Notes: a model not told the origin generated them from the letters alone. A stretch of 64,000 bases of DNA from Cloacibacterium rupense (GCF_014645495.1 NZ_BMLV01000002.1:549191-613190); one strand, 5' to 3'. Positions 8,726-17,973 are shown, numbered from the stretch's first letter. Numbers and translations: made by a program.

Positions 8726-9751
8726 TTATTTAATTAGGAAATTGAATTTATCCATATTTTTAAGTGCGATGCCCGTACCACGAACTACCGCTCTCAATGG
8801 ATCTTCTGCTACGAAAACAGGTAAACCTGTTTTTTTGTGAAGTCTATCTGCTAATCCTCTCAATAGTGCACCACCACCAGCTAAATAAATACCTGTTTTG
8901 TAAATATCAGCCGCTAATTCTGGAGGTGTAAGAGAAAGAGTTTCCATTACAGCATCTTCTATTCTGATGATAGATTTATCTAGAGCTCTTGCGATTTCTT
9001 TATAGCCTACCATTATTTCTTTTGGTTTTCCTGTGATAAGGTCTCTACCTTGTACCGGAATGTCTTCTACATCTACATCTAGTTCTTCTACTGCAGAACC
9101 TACTTCTATTTTCACTCTTTCGGCAGTTCTTTCCCCGATGTATAAATTATGATGAGTTCTCAGGTAATAGGCAATATCATTGGTGAAAACGTCTCCTGCG
9201 ATTTTTACAGATTTATCACAAACAATACCTCCAAGAGCTACCACTGCAATTTCTGTAGTACCACCACCTATGTCAATAATCATATTCCCTTCAGGTTTCT
9301 GTACATCTATACCTACACCAATCGCAGCAGCCATTGGTTCGTAGATTAATCTTACTTCTTTAGCGTTTACTTTTTGTGCAGAATCTCTTACTGCACGTTT
9401 TTCAACTTCTGTAATACCAGAAGGAATACAAATCACAATTCTAAGAGCTGGCTGAAAAAGTTTTCCTTTAATACCAGGAATTTGTTTAATAAATTCCTTG
9501 ATCATATGCTCAGAAGCAGCAAAATCTGCGATTACCCCGTCTTTCAGAGGACGTACTGTTTTGATGTCTTCGTGAGTTTTTCCTTGCATGTGTTTAGCCT
9601 GTTCTCCTACGGCAATTGGTTTCCCAGAAGAACGCTCTATAGCTACGATTGACGGCTGGTCAATCACGATTTTATTATTGTGAATGATAAGTGTATTAGC
9701 TGTGCCTAAGTCTATCGCAATTTCTTGCGTGAACATATCAAATAACCCCAT
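8726..9751 (-). CDS. mreB: Rod-shape determining protein MreB (bacterial actin)
   Basis: A 341-residue actin-like ATPase that forms membrane-bound filaments directing lateral wall growth. Visible signatures: IDLGTANTLI (phosphate 1) near residue 14, MIIDIGGGTTEIAVVALGG (phosphate 2) near 157-175, and LAGGGALLRGL (adenosine motif) near 290. An amphipathic N-terminal start (MGLFDMF) is consistent with membrane binding. First gene of the five-gene shape operon, with its own -7 box 24 nt upstream. Confidence 0.97.
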   Translation of the reverse strand: MGLFDMFTQEIAIDLGTANTLIIHNNKIVIDQPSIVAIERSSGKPIAVGEQAKHMQGKTHEDIKTVRPLKDGVIADFAASEHMIKEFIKQIPGIKGKLFQPALRIVICIPSGITEVEKRAVRDSAQKVNAKEVRLIYEPMAAAIGVGIDVQKPEGNMIIDIGGGTTEIAVVALGGIVCDKSVKIAGDVFTNDIAYYLRTHHNLYIGERTAERVKIEVGSAVEELDVDVEDIPVQGRDLITGKPKEIMVGYKEIARALDKSIIRIEDAVMETLSLTPPELAADIYKTGIYLAGGGALLRGLADRLHKKTGLPVFVAEDPLRAVVRGTGIALKNMDKFNFLIK

Positions 9752-9775
9752 TTTTCTACTATAAATTTTAGTTTA

Positions 9776-9783
9776 CAAAGATA
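9776..9783 (-). promoter_or_regulatory. -7 box of the mreBCD-mrdA-rodA operon
   Basis: Read on the minus strand this is TATCTTTG, an exact TAnnTTTG match 24 nt from the mreB start codon. No -33 TTG at the usual spacing. Confidence 0.45.
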
Positions 9784-9951
9784 TAAATTTAAACGCATTC
9801 TAAATAGAGGAAAATAAAAAAAATAGTTAAAATTTTATTAAATTCTAAATGCTTATTGTATTTTTAAACTTTAAACTTTCAATTTTATTTTTACTTCTTT
9901 GAAAATTAAATAAAGTATTGATGATTTTTTAATTAAATTACAGTAAATCAG

Positions 9952-10365
9952 ATGATTAAATTAATATCAGCAGAGGAGACTTATCCTGTAAGAAAAGCAG
10001 TTCTCAGAAAAGAGTTTCCAGATGAGCCGCATCAATTTAGTGGCGATTTAGATCCTGATACTTTTCATTTGGGCTATTTCGAAGAGAATGAAATAAAAGG
10101 CATAGTCACCATTATGAAAAATGGCAGTGTCGCTCAGCTAAGAGGGATGGCAGTTTCTGAAGACTGTCAAGGAAAAGGCTTCGGGAAAATGCTTATACAG
10201 AAAGCAGAAGATATTTTACGAAAGGACAAGATTTCTAAAATCTGGATGAACGCCAGAGAAAAAGCAGTTCCTTTTTATGAAAAATGCGGTTATAAAATAG
10301 AAGGCGAAATTTTCATCATAAAACCCATTGGTTTTCATTATTTGATGGCAAAATATTTTGATTGA
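9952..10365 (+). CDS. GNAT family N-acetyltransferase
   Basis: A 137-residue acetyltransferase. The acetyl-CoA motif is clear: AQLRGMAVSEDCQGKGFGKM (residues about 62-82, with the Q/R-x-x-G-x-G/A pyrophosphate loop), followed by MNAREKAVPFYEKCGYKIEG near 102-120. Related family members act on small metabolites or protein termini; the substrate is not evident. It precedes hemA by 72 nt on the same strand, but hemA has its own -7 box, so an operon is not required. Confidence 0.88.
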   Translation: MIKLISAEETYPVRKAVLRKEFPDEPHQFSGDLDPDTFHLGYFEENEIKGIVTIMKNGSVAQLRGMAVSEDCQGKGFGKMLIQKAEDILRKDKISKIWMNAREKAVPFYEKCGYKIEGEIFIIKPIGFHYLMAKYFD

Positions 10366-10419
10366 TATTATAAAACAAAAGCATATTCAAATTTAGAAGA
10401 TATTTATCAGAATATTGAT

Positions 10420-10427
10420 TAAATTTG
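10420..10427 (+). promoter_or_regulatory. -7 box of the hemACDE operon
   Basis: TAAATTTG exactly matches TAnnTTTG, ending 10 nt before the ATG at 10438. The leader would be very short. No evident -33 element. Confidence 0.5.
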
Positions 10428-10437
10428 CAGATTGATA

Positions 10438-11715
10438 ATGAACGCTCACGTAAAGACATATAACACGCAGAATTTCACGGTTTTAAGCATTAGTTATGAG
10501 AAAGCTAATGCCGAAATCAGAAGTAAATTTGCTTTTTTTGATGAACACATCAAGAGTTTTGTGAATGAAATTCACGACAAAAAGCTGGGTGATGCCTTTG
10601 TGGTTTCTACTTGTAATCGCACCGAAATTTATACCACCACCAACAATTATATGTCTATTGCAGAGATGTATTGCAAGACTGTAGATGTAAGTTTGATGGA
10701 TTTTATGCAGTTTGTGAATGTCATTAAAAACGAAGAAGCACTTAACCATCTTTTCCGAGTTTCTGCAGGTCTAGAAAGTCAAATTTTAGGAGATTTTGAA
10801 ATCATTGGGCAGATTAAAAACGCATATCATCGTTTCAAAAAATACAGAAAATTTAGCAATCCTTATTTAGAAAGAGCCATCAACTTGGCCATTCAAATTT
10901 CTAAAAGAATCAAAAACGAAACAGGAATTTCAAACGGTGCTGCATCTGTTTCTTATGCCGCAGTTCATTATATTTTAAAAACTCAAACTCAAATTTCTGA
11001 TAAAAATATTCTGCTTTTGGGTGTTGGCGAAATCGGACAAAATACTGTAGAAAATTTAGTAAAACACGTTTACAAACCAAAGGTTAAAATTGCTAACCGC
11101 TCTTTCGAAAAGGCAGAAAAAATTGCTGAAAAATATCACATCCCTCAAATTGCTTTTGACAATTTCGAGGATGAATTGAAATCTACAGACATCTTGATTG
11201 TAGCCACTGGTGCGCAAACACCAATCATCTTACCAAAACATTTCCCAAATGGCAAAGAAACTTTGGTGATTGATTTGTCTATTCCTAATAATGTGGACAA
11301 AAATGTAGCTGAGAACAAAGCCGTGAAATTGGTAGATATCGATGAGCTTTCTTCGCACATCGAAGAAACGATGGAGCAGCGCAAAAAAGAAATTCCAAAA
11401 GCAGAAGCCATTATTAAAGAAATGACCAAAGAATTTTTGGTTTGGGAGAAAAAGAGAAAATTTGCCCCAAATATTCATCAATTCAAATCGGCTTTAAAGA
11501 AAATTGAAGACCACGAAATGCATAATTTCCACAGAAAACACAAATATATAGATGTGGATGATATGAAACTAAGTGAAAAAATGATACAGAAAATCACCAA
11601 TAGATTTGCAAAATATATTATCGAAAACCCTCTAAGAGCAGAAGAAATTACCAAACTAATGAACGAGATTTTGGTAGAGCAACCGAAAGAGGAATTTAAT
11701 AAAAAGCATCAGTAG
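10438..11715 (+). CDS. hemA: Glutamyl-tRNA reductase
   Basis: First committed step of C5 tetrapyrrole synthesis: NADPH reduction of glutamyl-tRNA to glutamate-1-semialdehyde. The protein has the catalytic Cys in VVSTCNRTEIY near residue 55, the NADPH domain with ILLLGVGEIGQNT near 195, and a C-terminal dimerisation helix region. The frame is open from TTG 10432, but ATG 10438 (MNAHVKTYN) is the better start. It heads hemA-hemC-hemD-hemE. hemL and hemB are not in this window. Confidence 0.95.
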   Translation: MNAHVKTYNTQNFTVLSISYEKANAEIRSKFAFFDEHIKSFVNEIHDKKLGDAFVVSTCNRTEIYTTTNNYMSIAEMYCKTVDVSLMDFMQFVNVIKNEEALNHLFRVSAGLESQILGDFEIIGQIKNAYHRFKKYRKFSNPYLERAINLAIQISKRIKNETGISNGAASVSYAAVHYILKTQTQISDKNILLLGVGEIGQNTVENLVKHVYKPKVKIANRSFEKAEKIAEKYHIPQIAFDNFEDELKSTDILIVATGAQTPIILPKHFPNGKETLVIDLSIPNNVDKNVAENKAVKLVDIDELSSHIEETMEQRKKEIPKAEAIIKEMTKEFLVWEKKRKFAPNIHQFKSALKKIEDHEMHNFHRKHKYIDVDDMKLSEKMIQKITNRFAKYIIENPLRAEEITKLMNEILVEQPKEEFNKKHQ

Positions 11716-11769
11716 ATTTTAGATTTACGATTTGGGATTTACAAATTTTCAAGAATTTAAATTTTTATC

Positions 11770-12678
11770 ATGATTAAAATAGGCACCAGAAATTCGCCAT
11801 TAGCAATGTGGCAAGCAAAAGAAGTAGAACAAAAATTACAAAATTTAGGTTATGAAACTTCATTGGTTCCCGTGCTTTCTTCTGGTGACAAAAACCTTAA
11901 TCAACCGCTTTATTCTCTAGGAATTACGGGTGTTTTCACCAAAGATTTAGACATTGCTTTGCTCAATAATGAGATTGATATTGCGGTGCATTCTCTGAAA
12001 GATGTTCCTACACTTTTACCTCAAAATATAGAAATTTCAGCGGTTTTAGAAAGGGATTTTCCTCAAGATGTTTTGGTGAGAAAGTCTTCTTCAAAAAATA
12101 AAAATTTAGCAGAACTTAAAATCGCAACCAGCAGTTTGAGAAGACGTGCTTTCTGGCTCGAGCAATTTCCAAATACTGAATTTTCTGACATTAGAGGTAA
12201 TGTACAAACTCGTTTGAAGAAATTAGAAGAAGGCGATTTTGATGCTACACTTTTTTCTTTGGCAGGAATTAAAAGAATGGAAATGAAACTCGATTTTGAA
12301 TTTCTAGAATTTATGATTTCCGCACCTAGTCAAGGAGTTGTAGCGATTGCAAGTAGAATTAATGATGTTGAAACCAGAGAAATTTTACAGCAGATTAATC
12401 ATAAAGAAACTCAAATTTGTGTAGAAATAGAACGCAATTTTCTACGAACTTTAGAAGGTGGCTGTACTGCGCCAATTGGTGCAATTGCAAAATTCGATGA
12501 TAATAGAATTTATTTTAAAGGAAAATTAAGTTCTCTTGATGGGGCTAAAACGCTCAATTTAGTTGAAGAATTTAACTATAACAATTCTGAAAATTTCGGA
12601 GAGAAATTTGCTAAGGCTATTTTGGAAAACGGCGGACAAGAAATGATGAAGATTATAAAATCTGAAATAAAAAATTAA
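11770..12678 (+). CDS. hemC: Porphobilinogen deaminase (hydroxymethylbilane synthase)
   Basis: Condenses four porphobilinogens into hydroxymethylbilane. It has 302 residues, the usual length. Signatures: IKIGTRNSPLAMWQA at the N-terminus, HSLKDVPTLLP near residue 77, TSSLRR and DIRGNVQTRL near 122-145, and the dipyrromethane-cofactor cysteine in LEGGCTAPIGA near 232. It follows hemA by 54 nt and precedes hemD by 15 nt. Confidence 0.97.
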   Translation: MIKIGTRNSPLAMWQAKEVEQKLQNLGYETSLVPVLSSGDKNLNQPLYSLGITGVFTKDLDIALLNNEIDIAVHSLKDVPTLLPQNIEISAVLERDFPQDVLVRKSSSKNKNLAELKIATSSLRRRAFWLEQFPNTEFSDIRGNVQTRLKKLEEGDFDATLFSLAGIKRMEMKLDFEFLEFMISAPSQGVVAIASRINDVETREILQQINHKETQICVEIERNFLRTLEGGCTAPIGAIAKFDDNRIYFKGKLSSLDGAKTLNLVEEFNYNNSENFGEKFAKAILENGGQEMMKIIKSEIKN

Positions 12679-12693
12679 AGAGCCAATTTTCTT

Positions 12694-13374
12694 ATGAAAA
12701 TCCTTTTTACCAAAACAGGCATTGAAAATGAAGTTTCCAAAAAATTGGGAGCAGATTTAGCCTTTGATTTTCAGGATTTTATTAACATAAAACATCTCAA
12801 AACAAAACCATTTGATTTAAAGAATTATTCTCTGATTTTCAGCAGTGTAAATGCAGTGAAATCGTTCTTTAAAAATAAATTTGAACCTCACGAAAATTTC
12901 TTGAATCCTAGAAAGTTCAATAAAATATATACAGTAGGGTTTAAAACAAAATTAGAACTCAGAAAACAAGGTTTCGGAACGTTTAAAGTGACCAAACATG
13001 CTAGTGACTTGGCAGATTTTATTATTGATTACTGCCAAAAAGAAAAATTCCTTCACTTTTGTGGTGATTTGGCTTTAAATATTTTAGATGAAAAACTTCC
13101 TTTGCAAAATATTTCTTACAAAAAAGTTATCATCTACCAAACGAATTTGCTCTACCCGAAAATTTCTGAAAAATATGACGCGGTAGTTTTTTTTAGTCCG
13201 AGTGGAGTTCGTAGTTTTGCGAAGTTTAATTCTTTAGAAAATTTGAAAATCTTTTCTATCGGACAAACTACAGAAAAAGAACTGAAAAAATTCACCCAAA
13301 ATAGAATTTTCACCAGTAAAGAAAGTAATTTAGAAGATTTGTTAAATATTATAAAGCAAAAAGCGGAAAGCTGA
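12694..13374 (+). CDS. hemD: Uroporphyrinogen-III synthase
   Basis: Closes hydroxymethylbilane with inversion of ring D to give uroporphyrinogen III. HemD sequences diverge strongly, so the call uses size (226 residues), the two-lobed Rossmann-like pattern, family motifs such as [12 protein letters not shown] near residue 45 and [12 protein letters not shown] near 165, and the position between hemC and hemE. Confidence 0.88.
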   Translation: MKILFTKTGIENEVSKKLGADLAFDFQDFINIKHLKTKPFDLKNYSLIFSSVNAVKSFFKNKFEPHENFLNPRKFNKIYTVGFKTKLELRKQGFGTFKVTKHASDLADFIIDYCQKEKFLHFCGDLALNILDEKLPLQNISYKKVIIYQTNLLYPKISEKYDAVVFFSPSGVRSFAKFNSLENLKIFSIGQTTEKELKKFTQNRIFTSKESNLEDLLNIIKQKAES

Positions 13375-13391
13375 TTGCAGAAAGCAATAAA

Positions 13392-14417
13392 ATGATAAAA
13401 AACGACTTATATTTAAGAGCATTACGTGGCGAAACTGTAGAAAGACCACCAGTTTGGATGATGAGACAAGCCGGGAGATATTTGCCAGAATTTATCGCAT
13501 TGCGTGATCAATACGATTTTTTTACCCGTTGTCAAACTCCAGAATTGGCAGCAGAGATTACGGTTCAGCCGATTAGAAGATTTCCGCTAGATGCAGCGAT
13601 TTTATTTTCTGATATTTTGGTAGTTCCACAAGCAATGGGAATTGATTTCAAAATGAAAGAATCCGTTGGTCCTTGGTTAGACACACCCATCAGAACTTTA
13701 GAACAAGTTGAAAATCTGCAAGTTTCTGGTGCGGAAGAAAATCTGAAATACGTTTATGATGCCATCGAAATCACTTTACAAAAATTAGAAAACGAAATTC
13801 CTCTCATTGGTTTTGCAGGTTCACCTTGGACTTTGCTTTGCTACGCAGTAGAAGGAAAAGGCTCTAAATCTTTTGATATTGCGAAGTCATTTTGTTTTAC
13901 TCAACCAGAAGCAGCGCATTTACTTTTACAAAAAATTACAGATGTAACCATTGCTTATCTTAAAAGAAAAGTAAAAAGTGGTGTTTCTGCGGTACAAATT
14001 TTTGATTCTTGGGGCGGAATGCTTTCTCCAGAAGATTATCAAGAGTTTTCTTGGAAATACATCAATCAAATTGTAGAAGCTCTAGCTCCTGAAACTCACG
14101 TTGTGGTTTTTGCTAAAGGTTGTTGGTACGCTTTAGAAGAAATGACAAAATCTAAAGTTTCTGCACTTGGAGTTGATTGGACGATTACTCCAGAATTGGC
14201 AAGAAAATTCACCAATAATTCTATTACACTTCAAGGGAATTTTGATCCTGCAAGATTGCATTCTTCACCAGAAGTGATTAGAAAAATGGTCCACGAAATG
14301 ATAGATAGATTTGGCAAAGATAAATACATTGCCAATCTAGGACACGGAATTTTACCGAATATCCCAGTAGAAAACGCCGAAGCTTTTATAAGAGCGGTGG
14401 TGGAATATAAAAATTAA
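13392..14417 (+). CDS. hemE: Uroporphyrinogen decarboxylase
   Basis: Converts uroporphyrinogen III to coproporphyrinogen III. It has 341 residues with the diagnostic N-terminal [15 protein letters not shown] near residue 18, [13 protein letters not shown] near 72, and [19 protein letters not shown] near 140. Starts 17 nt after the hemD stop; last gene of the hem run. Confidence 0.97.
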   Translation: MIKNDLYLRALRGETVERPPVWMMRQAGRYLPEFIALRDQYDFFTRCQTPELAAEITVQPIRRFPLDAAILFSDILVVPQAMGIDFKMKESVGPWLDTPIRTLEQVENLQVSGAEENLKYVYDAIEITLQKLENEIPLIGFAGSPWTLLCYAVEGKGSKSFDIAKSFCFTQPEAAHLLLQKITDVTIAYLKRKVKSGVSAVQIFDSWGGMLSPEDYQEFSWKYINQIVEALAPETHVVVFAKGCWYALEEMTKSKVSALGVDWTITPELARKFTNNSITLQGNFDPARLHSSPEVIRKMVHEMIDRFGKDKYIANLGHGILPNIPVENAEAFIRAVVEYKN

Positions 14418-14439
14418 AACCAATAAAATATCTTTTATA

Positions 14440-15075
14440 ATGAAAAAACTAATGCTATTAGTTGTGCTATTTATTGCACAAATTTCTTTTGCTCAGATAA
14501 TTAATTTGGGTTCAAAATTTTATAAAGCTGAATTAACCATGAGCAATGGTGCTGTAAAAGAAGGTTATGCAGAACCTGTTTCAGTACATAAATCAAGTAT
14601 TAATTTTAAGCCAACGAAAGATGGTAAAAAAGAAATAATTGAGCTAACAAAATTAGAAAAAGTTCACTATTATGATGAAAAAGAAGGTAGAGAAGCTATT
14701 GCTGAAAGGTTATTAGCTAATAATGGAGATTATAAATCAGAAGCGTTTTTATATTTAATTGAATTAGGAGAAATTTCTTTATATTCTCAAACTTCTGCGT
14801 TTTATATTATAACTAATAAGACAATGATTCGTAGAGAGGCAGACATTTCATATTTTTTTAGGTATAAAGATGAAAAAGATGTAACTCTAATAACTATGAA
14901 ATTTGAAGGAGGAATTGGAATTCCAATAGGATTAAAAAAATTCACTAAAAAAGCCATTAAAGATTTCTTTTCTGACAAATGTCCCAAACTAGTGACGGCT
15001 TATGAAAATGATGAAATAAAATTCAAAAAGGATGTTTCTGTTTTCATTGATTATTACGAAAAGAATTGTAAATAA
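14440..15075 (+). CDS. Secreted protein of unknown function
   Basis: A 211-residue protein with a clear Sec signal peptide (MKKLMLLVVLFIAQISFAQ, cleavage expected after the last alanine). The mature part is beta-rich and lysine/glutamate-rich, with no cysteine cluster or catalytic motif I recognise; a conserved-looking segment is KFYKAELTMSNGAVKEGYAE near residues 27-46. It starts 22 nt after hemE and may be co-transcribed with it, although no link to haem is visible. A terminator follows immediately. Confidence 0.8.
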   Translation: MKKLMLLVVLFIAQISFAQIINLGSKFYKAELTMSNGAVKEGYAEPVSVHKSSINFKPTKDGKKEIIELTKLEKVHYYDEKEGREAIAERLLANNGDYKSEAFLYLIELGEISLYSQTSAFYIITNKTMIRREADISYFFRYKDEKDVTLITMKFEGGIGIPIGLKKFTKKAIKDFFSDKCPKLVTAYENDEIKFKKDVSVFIDYYEKNCK

Positions 15076-15081
15076 TAAACT

Positions 15082-15111
15082 AAAAATCCTCAGAAATTTC
15101 TGAGGATTTTT
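15082..15111. terminator. Bidirectional terminator
   Basis: A perfect 30-bp palindrome with arms AAAAATCCTCAGAAA between converging genes; A/T runs on both sides let it act in both directions. Confidence 0.9.
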
Positions 15112-15137
15112 GTTAATGCAAATAAAATAAGAGTCAA

Positions 15138-15770
15138 TTATTTCACTTCGGTGATAAATTTTTCTTTCGGTTTTCTTACTTTCACTAGTTTTTCTAACCA
15201 GTCTTTTTCAGAATCTCTGTAACCCAAAGGTAAAAGTAAAACACTTCTCAATCCTTTTTCTCTCAACCCTAAAATTTCATCTACTTTTTCTGGGCTGAAA
15301 CCTTCCATCGGAGTTGCATCTACACCTTCAAAAGCTGCTGCAATAATCGCAGCACCAAAAGCAATATAAGCTTGTTTTGCAGTGTGTACAAAATTTTCTT
15401 CTGCTGATTTTGGAACATAAGCATTTAAAAGAAAATTTCTGTAATTTTCCCAACCTTCATTAGTCCCACCACGTACTTCGTTGGTTAAATCAAACATATA
15501 ATTGATTCTTTCGGCAGTGTAAGTATCCCAAGCTGCGAAAACTAAAACGTGCGAAGCATCTGCAACTTGTGGTTGATTGCTAGCCGCTTCTTTCAACTGG
15601 TTTTTCACTTCTTGATTGGTTACCACAAAAATCTCAAAAGGTTGTAAACCGCTAGAAGTAGGAGCAAGACGAGCAGCTTCTATAATTCTTTCTACTTTTT
15701 CTTCACTTACTTTTTCGCCATTCATTGCTTTTGCGGCGTATCTCCACTGTAATTTATCTAATAATTCCAT
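15138..15770 (-). CDS. NAD(P)H-dependent nitroreductase/oxidoreductase (NfsB-like)
   Basis: A 210-residue FMN flavoprotein of the nitroreductase family, expected to reduce nitroaromatics or quinones in the cytoplasm. Family features: RYAAKAMNGEKVSEEKVE at the N-terminus, AARLAPTSSGLQPFEIFVV (FMN binding) near residues 35-53, AFGAAIIAAAFEGVDATPMEG near 140-160, and LLPLGYRDSEKDW near 185. The frame is open 21 nt further upstream to 15791, but that extension overlaps the -7 box, so the ATG at 15770 is used. A dyad overlaps its promoter, suggesting repression. Confidence 0.9.
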   Translation of the reverse strand: MELLDKLQWRYAAKAMNGEKVSEEKVERIIEAARLAPTSSGLQPFEIFVVTNQEVKNQLKEAASNQPQVADASHVLVFAAWDTYTAERINYMFDLTNEVRGGTNEGWENYRNFLLNAYVPKSAEENFVHTAKQAYIAFGAAIIAAAFEGVDATPMEGFSPEKVDEILGLREKGLRSVLLLPLGYRDSEKDWLEKLVKVRKPKEKFITEVK

Positions 15771-15788
15771 TTTGTAAAAATTTTTCTG

Positions 15789-15815
15789 CAAAGTTAATAC
15801 GTAAAACTACGTATT
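15789..15815 (-). promoter_or_regulatory. Nitroreductase promoter with overlapping dyad (candidate operator)
   Basis: On the minus strand TAACTTTG (15789-15796) is an exact -7 box 18 nt before the ATG. Directly upstream is a perfect 8-bp dyad AATACGTA-AAAC-TACGTATT (15796-15815). It abuts the -7 box, which is the position of a repressor site. Nitroreductase genes are often controlled by HxlR-, MarR- or TetR-type repressors, but no regulator gene is adjacent. Confidence 0.55.
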
Positions 15816-15878
15816 GTCATTGATTTATGTTAAGAAAGAGATAGAAAAAATGAACCAAGTATACTTGACAATCTTTTA

Positions 15879-15896
15879 TTTATTCAACTCCAAAAG
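15879..15896. repeat. 18-bp direct repeat, copy 1 (matches the 3' end of the GH3 gene)
   Basis: TTTATTCAACTCCAAAAG here is identical to 16458-16475, which encodes the last residues of the GH3 protein. The two copies bracket the secreted-protein gene at 15958-16452. Confidence 0.6.
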
Positions 15897-15957
15897 TGAG
15901 AAATAATATATGTTGAGAAAGGCACAGAAAAAATAATTAAAAATGTGATTTAAAATT

Positions 15958-16452
15958 CTAACCTATCTCTTTTACAATACCATTTAGGCATACAATAAGA
16001 AATTTCACAGTCTGAAAATAATATTTTTTCTTATTTTTCTTCATGAAATCTAAAGTCGTTAATCCATAAAATATAGGAACAACTTTTTGGGAAGATTTAC
16101 ATTTTGGGCAAACAGAAGTTTTATTTTCATCGTATTGACAGTACTTTTTGACAAAAATATTAATAGAGGTGTCTCCGCTTATTTTGATAAGAAAAAGATT
16201 TTTGTCGTAAAATTCATTGTTGATTGTAAATCGATAATCCCCATTTTCAATATTTGAGAATTTGAAATTTCCATCCATATCAGAGGTTGAAAAGTATTCT
16301 TTTTCAGAATTGATTTTTTTAAGTTTTATTTCAAATAGAATTCGGTCATACTTTCTATTAATGAGAGTATCTCGTACTTTTCCGCTTAAACTTTGAGCAT
16401 AAGAAGTTATTGAGAATAGACTTAAAACAAAAATTAGAAGAGGTCTTTTCAT
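15958..16452 (-). CDS. Secreted protein with carboxypeptidase-regulatory-like domain
   Basis: A 164-residue protein. Signal peptide MKRPLLIFVLSLFSITSYAQ is followed at once by SLSGKVRDTLINRKYDRI and DMDGNFKFSNIENGDYRFTI, the pattern of the CarboxypepD_reg-like/Ig-like fold common at the start of Bacteroidota surface proteins (residues 21-105). A CPKCK pair near residue 115 could bind metal or form a disulphide. The C-terminal region is unrecognised. Its ATG overlaps the GH3 stop by one base (TAATG), so it is translationally coupled to that gene. It lies between two copies of an 18-bp repeat. Confidence 0.75.
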   Translation of the reverse strand: MKRPLLIFVLSLFSITSYAQSLSGKVRDTLINRKYDRILFEIKLKKINSEKEYFSTSDMDGNFKFSNIENGDYRFTINNEFYDKNLFLIKISGDTSINIFVKKYCQYDENKTSVCPKCKSSQKVVPIFYGLTTLDFMKKNKKKYYFQTVKFLIVCLNGIVKEIG

Positions 16453-17969
16453 TAGTTTTTATTCAACTCCAAAAGCGGTTCTATGTATTGTCTGTCATTA
16501 CAAAGACGAGGAACTTTATTTTGTCCGCCCAGTTTTCCTCTAGATTCCATCCATTGGTAGAAAAGTTGAGGTTTTGCAGTGTGTATAATCGGCGGGTTAA
16601 GCGTCATATTGAGGTAACGTTTCGCTTCGTAATCAGAGTTTAATGATTTTAAAGTTTCGTCAAAAATTTTAGAAAATTCATCGAAATTAGTTGGATGTTT
16701 GGCAAACTCTAGCAACCATTCGTGTGCGCCAGATTTGCCTTCTCTCATAAAAACAGGAGCCCCTGTGTAATCTAGAATATGAGCTTCGGTAGCATCACAA
16801 GCTTTTTTGAGCGCAGTTTCTACATTGTCTATCATGAGTTCCTCGCCAAAAGCATTAATGTAATGTTTCGTTCTTCCAGAAATCTGAATTCTATGTGGAG
16901 AAAGCGAGGTAAACTTCACCGTATCACCGATTAAGTAACGCCAAAGTCCACCGTTGGTAGAGATTACTACAGCATAATTTTTCCCCAGTTCTACCTCTTC
17001 CAAAGGAATGGCTTGTAGATTATTTCTATCAAATTGCTCCATCGGAATAAATTCGTAGAAAATACCGTAATCTAGCATCAGAAGCATTTCATCACTGCCA
17101 CTTCTGTCTTGAATGCCGAAGAATCCTTCGGAAGCGTTGTAAATTTCGTAGTAATTGATGTCTTTGCCTATGATTTTTCGATATTGCTCTTTGTAAGGTT
17201 TGAAACTAATACCACCGTGGAAGAAAACTTCTAAATTCGGGAAAACCTCTGAAATATTTCCCTTACCTGTTTCTATCAAAATTCTCTGAAGCAAAACCAT
17301 CATCCAACTTGGTACGCCGGTTAAACTGCCTACATCTTGGTTTTTAACTTCAGAAACAATGGCTTTCAGTTTGGTTTCCCATTCAGACATTAATGAGGTT
17401 TTTTTGCTGGGAACGGTAGTAATTTCTATCCAAAAAGGTAAATTTTCTATTAAAATAGCAGATAAATCTCCGAACTTGGTGTTGAAACTCTCATAGAGTT
17501 CTGAGCTGCCTCCTAATCTTAAATTTTTGTTCAAGAAAAGTTGATTATCAGGATGGTTGTTGGCGTAAATAGAGATTAAATCTTTGCCCGCTTTGAAATG
17601 GCAATCTTCTAGACTTTCGTCAGAAATAGGGATGTATTTGCTTTTGGCATTGGTGGTTCCAGATGATTTGGCAAACTGACGAATTACACCTGGCCAAGAA
17701 ACATCTTTGTGGCCTTGTCTTGCTTTTTCTATGTAAGGTTCGAATTCTTCGTAGTTGACGATGGGAACTTGTTGTTGAAAATCTCGATATGATGAGATGT
17801 CTTTGAAGCCGTATTTTTTTCCGTATTCTGTTTCGTCTGCATGGAAAAGCTGAGAAAAAAGCACCCCTTGTTGTGTTTCAATAGGATGATTCATAAAATT
17901 CTGAATTTGGTCTATTCTCTGTCGAATAAACCAATTAACTGCCATATTGAAAAGTGCCTTTGTTGCCAT
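16452..17969 (-). CDS. GH3 auxin-responsive promoter family protein (acyl-adenylating enzyme)
   Basis: A 505-residue ANL-superfamily protein of the GH3 family. In plants GH3 enzymes adenylate jasmonate or auxin and join it to amino acids; the bacterial substrate is unknown. Seen here: RQFAKSSGTTNAKSKYIP near residues 91-108 (nucleotide P-loop motif), YEIYNASEGFFGIQD near 275, and ISGRTKHYINAFGEELM near 368-384 in the C-terminal domain. There is no signal peptide. A -7 box lies 5 bp before the ATG, implying an almost leaderless mRNA. Confidence 0.88.
   Translation of the reverse strand: MATKALFNMAVNWFIRQRIDQIQNFMNHPIETQQGVLFSQLFHADETEYGKKYGFKDISSYRDFQQQVPIVNYEEFEPYIEKARQGHKDVSWPGVIRQFAKSSGTTNAKSKYIPISDESLEDCHFKAGKDLISIYANNHPDNQLFLNKNLRLGGSSELYESFNTKFGDLSAILIENLPFWIEITTVPSKKTSLMSEWETKLKAIVSEVKNQDVGSLTGVPSWMMVLLQRILIETGKGNISEVFPNLEVFFHGGISFKPYKEQYRKIIGKDINYYEIYNASEGFFGIQDRSGSDEMLLMLDYGIFYEFIPMEQFDRNNLQAIPLEEVELGKNYAVVISTNGGLWRYLIGDTVKFTSLSPHRIQISGRTKHYINAFGEELMIDNVETALKKACDATEAHILDYTGAPVFMREGKSGAHEWLLEFAKHPTNFDEFSKIFDETLKSLNSDYEAKRYLNMTLNPPIIHTAKPQLFYQWMESRGKLGGQNKVPRLCNDRQYIEPLLELNKN
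16458..16475. repeat. 18-bp direct repeat, copy 2 (inside the GH3 3' end)
   Basis: Identical to 15879-15896. Here it encodes the GH3 C-terminus (LLELNK). Confidence 0.6.
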
Positions 17970-17973
17970 TGCT

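Noticed and set aside
15856-15867. Perfect palindrome CAAGTATACTTG upstream of the nitroreductase promoter as a primary operator
   Set aside because: It is 69 bp from the -7 box and short; the dyad at 15796-15815 is better placed. Mentioned only as a possible auxiliary site.
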